Origin: Diplolepis rosae
Lineage: Eukaryota; Arthropoda; Insecta; Hymenoptera; Diplolepididae
Assembly: GCA_030998225.1 (NCBI GenBank)
Contig: JAPYXD010000466.1
Span: 8,772,001 to 8,836,000 of the forward strand
DNA length: 64,000 nt
Direction of reading: 5' to 3'
Part shown: positions 29,781 through 41,700 of the stretch, one piece after another
Layout of the letters: each line of letters begins with the position of its first letter
Position numbering within the stretch: position 1 is the first letter of the stretch
Program-made: the position numbers and the translations under genes
Notes under the pieces: model-generated
What the model was told of the DNA's origin: nothing
The model's input: only the letters and a program-made list of their open reading frames with translations
Database searches by the model: none

Positions 29781-32700
29781 CTAAAAATGAAGCAATAAAT
29801 TTTATTTCAGTTGGTTTCAAATTCAAAAATTTCATAAATTTGAATCAATAAAAATCAATTAAAATGGATACAATTGAATTCAATACATAACACTGCTGGA
29901 GACATATATAGCAAAATGCTTTTAGACTTGATTGATTATTGATTGTATTTGTTAATTTATTTATTAATTCGTTTGATTATTTGAATTTGAATGTTTACCT
30001 CTTGGTGTCCTTTTTTGTGATGTCCCTTTTTCTGATGATGTACTTTATCAGCTTCATGGTGATGATGATGATTACCGTGTTTTTTGTGGTCGCCATCTTC
30101 ATAGTACTCATCATAAAAATCCTGTTTTTTCTCGTATTCGTCCTATGCATGAAAGACTGTTTATGAACAAAATTTTCAGCTATTTTTTAATAAAATATAC
30201 TTTTAAGTATTTCTATTAACAGTGTTTTATTAGGCACTGGAACGTTGGATAAAAATTAGCTCGACATTGGACGTCCTGGGAAAGGCCTAAAAAGATGTCC
30301 AACGCTTGAGCGTTTACATATCGTTCTTTTAAAAGTATACCTTTTTGGATATGTTGTGTTCTCCTTTAGTACTGTGTCCTTTATGATGCTTGCCTTCATC
30401 TTCAAATTTGGCTGATTTCTCTCCTTTTTCACCGTGGTGATGCTCTCCATAATGACCACCTTCCTCGCCATGTTTCTTTTCATGTCCTTCATGTTCGCCA
30501 AAAGTATCTTTGTGACCCTTTTCGTCAAGATGGCCCTTCTTAGCCTTGTCATGTTTGTGGGAATCTTTGTAACCCTGCAAAACAAAATTACTTGAATTTA
30601 ATTATTTTTATGATTTTTATGCTATATTTCTGCATTTAATCAAGAATATTTTAGATAATACTCCGAAAGAAACTCATATTTACTTTTAAAAAACCGTTTA
30701 CTAACCGCAGTTTTGAAACTGTGACTAAATATTAGTTTATATTGCACAATAATTTAATTGATCGACAAAAAAATACAAACATGAATGCAACTTATTTAAA
30801 AAAATGTATTTCTTTGATTTAAAAATGTATTATTTTGATTGAACCAAAGCATGGTGATAAATTAAACCAAAAATTTGTTCACATAGGATGATAGAACTAA
30901 TTACCGAGGAATTAATAATCTCGACAACATTGAAAATTTCACTCTTTAAAAATAGAACATCTAAGAACTTAAAAACTGTCTACTTAGAAAGAAAATTGAT
31001 AAGACTTTCATTTTGCTATAGAATGTTATCTGAAAGCGTTAATTGCATCATTATAAAAAGAATCAAAATTAAAGGTATGAAAAACTCAATTTTCGAGTCG
31101 TAGGAACCAATTGCTTGAATTTTTAGGACCATTTTTAGAGTTCACTATCTTGTAACTAGTAACATACTATGCTACTGTAATTTAACAGCAAAAAATACGT
31201 TTGAATTGCTACTTTACGTTTTGAATAAACATAATCAAGAAGACACACGCAATTATTACGCTCTGTCACGATCAATAAAATCGAAACATGGTGCAAACTC
31301 AATCAATGCATGGACTTCATTTTTTGAGTTAGAAAATTGATAAATGGAGCTCAACGAGAAAGTGGCACCATTTACCGATTTCATGTTTGGAAAAATTGAA
31401 AGTATACTTTAAAATTACTGTATTTCATGTTTGCATTGTAATTTGATAATAATCTGCAAATATAACCCTATTGACTCGAAAAGTAGTACGGCTTGATAAT
31501 TAGTCCTTTCGCCCTATTTTTTTTTCGGGTAATGCTAATGACAGTGGTTGAATGAAAAAATATGCAATGCCAACGTTTGATCTTCTACTGGTGACTTAGG
31601 AATATGCAGATGTAATTCATTAGATTTCCTGTGAGTATCAAAATATATGTACAAAATCCCCATTGTGTTGGAAGAATCCATAGATAATACAAAGGTTTCT
31701 TTTGCAAGGCTAGTTTAATAAATAACTTGGTTCGCATATTAATATAGGCCGACAGCGACATGCGTATATGTGGTGATAGAGCTTCATTTATAGGAATGAA
31801 TATCCTATAGTCACAGGTCATACGGACACTAATTGATTGTTTGGGAGATGCTTAAATAAAATCAGAGGCCATAGGAATTGCAATTGAGCGAGTTCACTTC
31901 ATTTTGCATAATGAATTACATATGAAAAAACTTTGCGCAAAGTGGGTGCCACGTCTGCTTACTCCAGAGCACAAGCAAAATTGCATCAAACATCGGCCGA
32001 TTGTTTCCAAGTGCTAAAAAGAATATAACAAATTTTTTTCAGCGTTTCGTATTTATAGACGAAACTTGAATTCACCATTATAAAGAAGTAACGAAACAGC
32101 AGTCCAAACAGTGAATTGGACAAGGCAAACTGGCCCCGCAAAAGGCAAAATGCGTTTCATCCTCTGAAAACTGGAAAATACTACACTGTAAAAATGCACA
32201 GAGTTGTTTGATTTAAAAAAGATTTGCTGAGTGCACTAAATTCAAACAAGTCCGAATAAACTACGGATGTGAGAAACTGGATGTAGTGATGGGCGATACA
32301 GTATCAATACTTTGGAGTATCGATACTTTCATACCCGATATTTGATAGTATCGATACTGTTAGCCTGTATCGATACGCTAATTAAAGTGCAATGTTAGTG
32401 GTGGGCAAATTCGGCAAATCGTAAATGTCATAAAAAGTAAAATTGTAAAATACGATATATTTTCGCAATAATAAACATCACATATAACATATAATGAATA
32501 TACGATTTATTGACAGTAAAAATATCTTAAGTTTGTTGTTCATTTGCGTCGAATGACCGTTTTGGAATTAGATTAATGATTATAAATTTGATCACCTGTA
32601 AAGATTATGCAAAATTTCGGTATGACCACGTTAAAAAATCATATCTTTAAAATGTCTATAAATTTGTGTGATATTTGCAAATATTGATTGAAATATGTGT

Positions 32701-35700
32701 ATCGATACAACTATATCGATACTTTTATTCGATTATTTCTGCGTATCGATACAGACACAACCGATACGTATCGATATAAAGTATCGATACTTTGCGACGT
32801 ATCGCCCATCACTAACTGGATGATCTACTGTACCAAGTTCTTGGTGCAGATTAACCAGGTATGTGGGGCAGTAACATATCTCCGAAGAAAAGCGTCGCTG
32901 GTACAAGTTAAGTTACATTTTATTTCTTTATATCGCTGCACTTACTTACTGAAGAATGATTTCGACTTTCCCATGTACTACGGTGTGTGATATTGACGTG
33001 ATAAAATGAACAAGTTTGGAAAAAATCGGTTTTATTTCTTAATATACTCTCCTTTTAGCCCAATACAACGTGTCCAACGATTATTCAACTTTTCTATACC
33101 TCCCAAATAATATAATTTGTCAAACCCTCCTAAATGCCCTTCTGTTTCTCATTCAACTTCTTCGTTTGACTCAAAACTATCACAAAGCCATCTCTTGAGG
33201 TTAGGGAACAGATAATAGTCGCTGGGGGCCAGGTCTGGAGAATGCATAATATGCTCTAGTAATCCTCCTTCCTTTTTTAGGGTGTAACATCCCTACTTTC
33301 CCCCTGGTTGCCAAATGCTTCAGTCAGCCATGGTTCGGTAAGTGTGGGAGGGGGGGGGGGGGGGGTGATGAAAGAAATCGAAGACGGAATTTAAAAGATT
33401 TATCAAAGAAAAGTTAAGTTTATAAAAATACAAAAGAAATAATTACAGTAAAAATATTTAAGTCTGTGTGTGTGGCGTGTGTGTAAATAGATATAAACAA
33501 TAGATTTTGTGTGCCGGTGTCAGTGTGTGAAGTTACTATATGAGTGTGTGTGTGTGTGTTGAAGTGGGTGCGCGGGCACAGGCCCTCTCGTCGAGTCGTG
33601 GACCGGTTTCGGACTTGCAAACTCTACTTTATCTCTGTAAAGGGACATATAAATAAAATCGTAGTGTTAATAAATCGGCGTGTACAAAGAAATGTCGTAG
33701 TCCGATTCCCCTCGGGGGGCGCGTTCACACAAATCTCTCATCCAGTTGCTCGTTAGTCGGTCACGGTCTAATCTGGGTTCGTTTAGGGAGGGGCACCCTC
33801 AGAGGTATCCAGAGGGCCGAGGGTACTGGTGTGTCGGTCGGTCGGTAATTCTCCAGGTCGGGCGCGGTCAGCGGTATCTGACGGGACCCGGTCCTGGGCG
33901 GGTCCTCGACCATTGCAGTTTTGATCCTTCACGTGATTCCGAAGTATAGTGGTGGATCCATTTTTCATCCATCGTCACAAATTGAAGCAAAAAATATTTT
34001 GGACTGCGGTTAAAATAGGCCAAATTTTGCTCCGAAGTGGTATCATGGATTTTATTGATCATTTTTGGCTTATTGATCTCATTTGGACGACCTGGACTTG
34101 GTATGGTTTCTGTGCTTGTACGACCACAACGAAATTCGGTAAACCACTTCTGAACTATTCCATACGATGGGGCAGATTTCGAATAGTATTTATCAAGCTT
34201 GGCCTTGGTTTCTGATAAGGTTTTTGTACGCAAAAAATAGTGTTTAATGAACACACGAAATTTACTTTTTCCCATCTTTGCAAAAAATTCGGAGGTTGGT
34301 TGCTTTTCGGCACTGTAACTTGAAAACTAAAGAATGGATTTGGCTTAAATTTTGATAGAAGAGGTTTGCGATGCACTCATGACACTTTAAGGGATTTCTT
34401 CGACAAAAATTTAATGTCAACTGAATTTTCCTCGACAATGCATCATGGGCAAAGACACTCACTATCTACTTATGAAAGTATTAGATTGACACCTCTTACA
34501 AACTGCTAGTTATGTCAAACACGCCCTTACTTAACTCACTGTATTTACAAAATTTAAATCAAATATGCATTTGCTTCAAAAGTAAATGAAATAAACATAT
34601 GATGGGTCTAAAAGTTTGTAATGGAAAACATCATTAGAAATTTATATTAAATTATTCATCAAAATGCAATTTTATTAAAAACCCCAATGTTGGATCAAAC
34701 GCTGAATCTATGCTGCGACCCTAGTAGGATTCTAGACAGGTCAGATTATGGAAATCGTTATTTTAAAAAAACAGTAGGAATATTTATTTATATACATATT
34801 AGCTTTGTGCATAATTAATTTCTTAAATGAAATCCCTAAAAAATAATGACTTCAATACTAGTTTAACTCAAAACTTGTAAATTTCTATTATATCGTCGCG
34901 CCTGCCATGCGGATCTATTGCTCATTGTTAACACTTTTAATAGGGAAGGAATTAATTTTAAATTATTTTACAGAATATTTTTCCTGTAGTAATACCTTAT
35001 CTCCTTCCTTATGGTTGGATTTTTCATGTTCTTCGTCATGGCCTGTGCTTCCTCCTTCCTCATAATTTTTCTCAGCATCTATAAATAACTAGAATTGTTA
35101 AATATTTCCAGACTCATTATTTATCGTCCTTTTGCTTTTACTATATTTTCAAGATTACAAATTGCAAAACTGGACAAAACATCTTTTTATATTGAAAATT
35201 AAAAAAAAATTAATTTATAGAATTTTTACTATCGAGTTCAAAATACTAATGTCTTATTTAAATGAGAATTTTCAAAGTTGTTTTACCAAAATATCACAGA
35301 AAAGTTTCCTGTTACAATTTGAAATCATTAAAATTAGAGTTTATGAACTCCTCTGAATGAATTTCAAATTCAATGGTTTGATATTTTTATGTACAGCTTG
35401 ATGCAAACAAAAAGTTTGGAAATAAAATTTCTGAAAACATTGGGAAGTTCTCACAGCAGCACATGTAGAATGTATTGTCTTAACAAATATCAGATCTTTG
35501 GAAAAAATAGTTTTCCTATGATTATAAGAATTGTAATGATATAATTTATAGCGCCTTATAAAATACAAAATATTATTCTTTATGAATAAAATTACGGAAA
35601 AGATTAATTTCAATAATTTTGTTTGCAATGAAATTTTTTCTTTCTATTTTCAAGTATCCATGACTATTATTCAAACCCAACTAATTAATTATTATTATTA

Positions 35701-38700
35701 TTATTATTATTCCCGGTCCTTCATGGGTTTCTTCGGAAATCGATCAGGGGGCCCCGAGAACAGGACACCGGGCGCGTCCTCAGGTTGCGGATAGGTGGGC
35801 CTTGTACCGAGGGTTACTGCTGAATACGGATACAAAACTAAATAAGCAGTCGAGGACAATGTTCGAGGGATACGAAGGAATAACCCCCAAGCCAAGGTGT
35901 TAACTATCGTGCCGAGGACTGCATGGCACCAGGGAGTGGTGTCTCACACGGTGTCTCTAGGAAACCAGGCCACCTCTTAGAGTATTGAGGCCTTACCCCT
36001 TGCATGCGGGGCTCTGCAGTGGCGTACCGAGTACTTCCCTAGCTAATCGTGGGAATTAAAATGGAGTTTCAAAAATTAAATAAAAGTATGTGTGAGGAGA
36101 TGTTTGGAGGTGAATTGGACGTGACGGAGGAGACGCTGGATCCGTTCGAGACCGATAAGTCCGAGGTACGGCAGTACTGAGGATGGTTTCACGTGAGGAA
36201 CGGGAAGCAGTTGGAGATCCTGAAGAAGGTGGAATCGGCTCTGGAGAAGATGCAGGGCTTCTCCAAGACCAAGAAGAATATGCACATTCCTATCAGGGAC
36301 GGAATTCAAGAGGCGAAGAAGGAGCTCGGGGCACTGCGGTTTGATATAGAGGATATTGTCTGCTACCTCGACTCCTTCGAGTACCTGATGCGCGGCCTGA
36401 TGGTGAAGAAAATCAAGGAGGTGAAACTACCCAAAAACAAGAGAGTAGTTGACGAGGTTAGCCAAACCCCCCCACAGCCGGCTGCGAGGTCCACGCCGGA
36501 CACACGCAAGCGGCGTAGAAAAGTGATTGTAAGTCCAAAGGTGCCTGTGGTCACGAAACCAATGGAAAAGAGGCATGAAGCCTCTAAAAAGGAAGAGGAG
36601 TGGGTAGTTGTCCCAAGGAAAGAGGACCTCCGGAAGAAGAAAGGAAAGAAGCCTTCGAACACGCCGGAGAAACCTCGCCGTGCGCGCCCAGAAGCGGTGC
36701 TCATTTAACCCGTGGAAGGGATGAGATACGCTACTATCCTGCGCGAACTTAAGAAGCGCGTCAACCCTGACGAACTGGGTGCCACAGTCCAGGGGATCAG
36801 GGAGATGCGCTCCAAGGACTTGCTAGTGGAACTTAAATGCTCCACAAAAAGCAGAGGGAGGCTGGACACTTTCTTTAAAGAAGTAATTGGAGCCAGGGGG
36901 ACGGTCCAACATCTCATCCCCCGGATCGAGGTCGAGATCACCGACCTAGAACCCACTATCGAAGCGAAAGACGTCGAGGATGCCGTCAAAAGCTTCGTCG
37001 ATCCAAAACCGGAGCTGGAGTTAAGGGTGTCTCTAATTAAGACACCATATAGAGGGAACCAGAAGGTGTATGTTCTTCTGGAGGAGGCAAGGGCACTGAA
37101 GCTGCCAAAGGGGGCCCACATCAAGATCGGGTCGGTCTCCTGCAGAGTTCGCAGGAAAAAGGAGGTGAACTGATGCTTCCGCTGCCCTGGGTTTGGCCAC
37201 ATACACAGTGGGTCCACTCATATAGGAGAAAAGGGGAACGAATTATAATGTTTGCTATCAACAAGTGGTGGCGCTATTGTCGCTACCGATGTTATTTTTA
37301 AACTGTTGTAACCATAGCAAACATATCATTGGCAGTTGAAATAATACAGCCGATGTTCATTTTACTCAACTACCGTTCGAAGCACCTCAAGCGTCGGTGA
37401 TATATTTATACATTTCAGGTTAACCCACTGATGCATTGTGATGCCCTGTCGTCGACAACGTTTTACTCAACTCCTTACTATTTCCTATATAACGCTTATT
37501 GATATTCATTTTGGGTGAATTACGTATTTATCAAATTCATTTTACCCGACTAGGATTTAATAAATGTTCAAATGTCCTTAAGTCCCAAGTTTAATCAACA
37601 GAGTTGAGTAAAATTACTCCAACTATTTTTCTCCGTGCAATAGTATAGTATTTAACTGTTCATTGTGATTCATATTTAAAAATTCTTGTTGTATTTTTAT
37701 TCTTTCACAAATTATTTTCAACTCTAAATATTTTAAATTTATGAAATGGATTTCATACAATATATTTCAAAACTTTCCGCTCTTTAGAATACATCGGGTT
37801 AGGGGGGGGGGGGGGGGAGAGGAGTTCGTTCGTATTGATATTAGTTCTTGCTATCAAAACTTGGCGGCGCTGATGCTCATTTTCACTTTTTTAAGTACCC
37901 TCCTAAAATACATGGTAGTGGACGCACTGTAACCACATAGCGGCGGACTGCCGAGGGCCAGACCGCAGCAGGTGCTGCTGGAGATGCGGCGAGAAGGGGC
38001 ATCTTGCGGGTTCCTGCACCGGAAAGCCGAAGTGCTTCCTCTGTGGCGCAAGGGAGGAAAAGTCCCGGAATGACCACATACCGGGGACTATGCGATGCGC
38101 GGCCTTTCAGGAGGCGGCCCCGAATAAGAAGCCTTAGGAAGGCCGCCATGCAGAGCAGAACTGGAGTAATTCCAGCAACATAGATGAAGAAGCAAGGAAG
38201 AGAGGCTAACATCGCCTGAAGATTGCCCCCACCCCGAAGTAATGCCCAACGGCGGTTCCAGGGTGGCAGCTTTCGTGGGTAGGGCTGCGCGAGCAGCGGA
38301 GTCCCACACACCAGGGGGGCATGGAGTCCCCTTGACGGTGCATGAAGCATTTCCCCCTTCTTCAATAATAAAAAAAAATTATTATTATTATTATTCCAAA
38401 TTGATTAGTTGAGTTTGAAATTTTTGTCACTGCCTACATTGAAAGATTTTCAAATTCTTTAAATATTATTATTATTATTATATAAAATTTTCCATAACTA
38501 TTATTTTATTACAATATTATTATCTTCATTCATAATTAAATCTGATTTATGCAATTGTTCTTATTGTTGATGTTGTATTATTATAAACTATAACATCAAC
38601 TTAGAACAATAAACAATATGTATGGTTGATCATTGATTAATTCCAGCAAATATTACCGTCATTGATAACTATAAACATTAAACAACTAACGCCGTTGTCA

Positions 38701-41700
38701 CCGTTATTATTATCATTATTTTTATCATATGCAATTTGTTGTTATTTATTAACTATTGAAGTTTCTATTATCTTTGCAATTATTACATCATTTGATTTAT
38801 CAATATAAACAATTAAGTTTAAATATAAAGATATAGTTATTACTAAATTAAAGATAACTGAAAATAAATGGTATTGCAACTACATTTTTATTGTATAATA
38901 ATTATATCGTTATTATTACTTAATTACCTATGCATACAAAAATGTCATTGACCCTCGCGACTAAGCCTACCTGATGCAGCTGATACACATGTACGCTACA
39001 CCCTAACAAAGTGCATGTAGCACTTACACAATGGCACACAACTACACACACGAATGCTATTTCAATTCACTACACTGACAACTAAGATTTCTATGCAGAT
39101 GCTCACCCCAATTGAAACTCTAAAGCTTTGATTCTAATGCTTAGCTGGGATGGATTGAAATATCGAAAAACACCATATGCCTATATATAGTAAATAGTAT
39201 ACATAAATATAATATATATTATATATATATATATATAAATATATATAAAAAATATATAAAAAATATATAAAAGAAATATACATAAATATAATAGGAAATA
39301 GTAAACAAGTGGACAACACAACAAGACCATTTTTTTCGGTAAAACGCTTCAAATTCTTGTATCTCAATAGTTTGAGCATGAAGAAAAAAGTACATTTTGC
39401 GACATATCGGTAAATCAGCAAAATAATACGTCACTTCGTGACGTGTCATATCGTCATTTTCATCTAATCTGGATGCTTTTTTCGTGTATTTTCCGTATTC
39501 GTTTTTAAGTTCTGGAATTCGGCAATGCAGAACCAAATGACTGGTAATTGCAAGATCTTATTCCTGTTTTTCCAGTTCCATAAAGTTGTTTCTGCAAATT
39601 CCAATTATTTTTTTCGTTCGAATTTTTAATAATTTAACATTGACTTCTCAAATAATATTGTAAATACCTATGTTTAAGCGCAACATCTGTAGGAACACTT
39701 TTATTACACTTTCTAGTGCAACAAATTGGAGCATCGTCAGCGAATATTTTCCGAATCTCTTCATTATTAGAAATATCTAATTCACTTTCATCAATGGGAA
39801 TGACATTGGAATTTTCCTACATTACGAGAATGACAATGTGGTATCAGAAATAGAGTACATTACAAGTATTTTTCACAAAAAAATATTCAAAAACTGTTAT
39901 TTTCACTCACTTTTTTTTTCCTCATTTTGGTTTTCAGCGCTCTCTGAATTGTACTCGTCCCCCACTAACAACTCATATTCGTCTTCTAACAAAACCATTT
40001 CTATTTTGGAAATTTGTGAAATGTTTTCAAAAAGGCAAACTGAAAACATTTTATGAAGGACTATAGAGTTTCTCACTAATAATCGATGTTATGTATAGGA
40101 AAGAACTTCTTTGACTACAGGCTACAGTATTGGGCAATATTGATTTTTTCTTTTACGTTCAACGTTTTTTTCAGCATTGAATAAATATTCCACGAAGTAG
40201 ATGGCTTGTATTTCTTTTCTAATTCAGTGAAATACGCCATTAAAATATTCTCAGATGACGATGTCGTGCGAATTTGCCTTTTGTAGGATTTAAAGTTTTC
40301 ATATGCAATTCCATATTTTTCCTTGAATTTCTCTGGAAGTAAATTGCTCGTAGCGTTTTTAGCAATTTCTGCAATTTCAGGAGGGGTAGTTTGAAATAGT
40401 TCTTCGTCTATTAATTGAAAACTTTCACTTTCATGTACTACACTTGATAATTGGCGACTAGTCCCGGCCATTTTGATTTTATCGGTCTTGTGTACTATAG
40501 TAGTCAGTGCTAACGCTGTACGAAGAAGAAGTGAGAAGAAGAAGAATAAGAAATAAATTGCGTTCCGCTGTAAGACCATAATGCACATGCGCAGTTCAAT
40601 TTCTACATTGTATTCCTCTGTAACGGAATATACAACATTGCTTTACTCTCAGCTGTAACGGAAAAACGAGTTTCCGCGGCTGAGGCACATAAAATTATAT
40701 TTTAAGATTATTGATTGCGAAAAATGTTATTTTTGAAAGTTTCCCACTAATATTTTCTTGTTCCATATCGAAAATGTTTGATTTTCATAAGTTTTCTATA
40801 CAAAAAATCGGGAAGTTCGGATAAAAAAATTAGCAAAAATATTCATTATTTTTCAATCTTTTATGTAAATAATAAATGTTGCTCCAAAACGTGCGATTCG
40901 GAAAGATTTTAAGACAGAAAATATGCGACTCAGGAAAAACATTGATAAAAACTCATCCGCTTGGAATGATTAGCTTCTCCAAGTATATTTAACTGCAAAA
41001 TCTTCGAAGTTAATATTTACGCGAATTAGATTGTGTACTATTATTAAAATCATATTTTTTATTAAGTTAGTACATAATAATCTGATAAATTCATCAAATT
41101 TAATGATTTAAATTTTAAATAAAGAATCAGAAGTTCTGGAGGTGAATAGTTTGTTTATTTTTATTATTTTTTTTTCATAATAATTATTTCGAGTGACATG
41201 CATTTTGAAGACCATGTCTGAAAAATTCATCATCAATTTTAAGATGATTAAAATAATAACAAATCGATTACAATAAAACCCGATGTCTGCTATAAATCAT
41301 AAAAAGAGAATGTTAGAGTTGGAAAAGGACAAGCGGTGCCGAAGTCGCACGAACATCTGGATTCCATAGACGCGGCGGCGTTTTTTTTTGTAGTGGTAAG
41401 TGGAGGGGATCATTTTCAGGATCGCCCGATTCTACCTAAGGTGCATGATTTAAGCGACCTTTCACTCGACTCTCTTGTAAAATTCGGTTTAGCCGAATTA
41501 GGTCCCTTTTCTCGTGGCAGGTCACATATACAAAGTGTCTAAAACGTCCCGGGACGGTTGGATATTTCTTCAGGTAAAATATATTTCAAATAAGTGAAGG
41601 TCGTTCCTGAAGTATTTTTCAACGGGGAATTCAATGTTGACCTTCATTTTGACCTTGAAGTTGACCTTCATGGCTTTTTGAAGGTCACCTTTGTTTTTTT

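Larger units (their letters stand above)
35712..38375 (+). mobile_element. R1-like non-LTR retrotransposon, gag-containing, RT deleted
   Basis: A GC-richer block in AT-rich surroundings. It has a 5' UTR (35712-36190), gag ORF pieces (36193-37173) and zinc-knuckle region split by an insertion (37204-37932), then a 3' region ending TTCAATAATAAAAAAAA. No reverse transcriptase remains, so the copy is internally deleted. Both edges abut (ATT)n/(TTA)n tracts, which may be the insertion target. The zinc-knuckle array and gag core resemble R1/TRAS-type elements. Confidence 0.75.

Noticed and set aside
30256..30585. 109-codon minus-strand frame rich in Lys/Met
   Set aside because: Out-of-phase reading of gene B exon 3, which has clear homology in the other frame.
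36363..37221. Minus-strand frames opposite the LINE gag
   Set aside because: GC-rich antisense shadows; the plus strand has gag core and zinc knuckles.
37854..38365. Minus-strand frames to 160 codons
   Set aside because: Antisense of LINE zinc-knuckle and 3' sequence.
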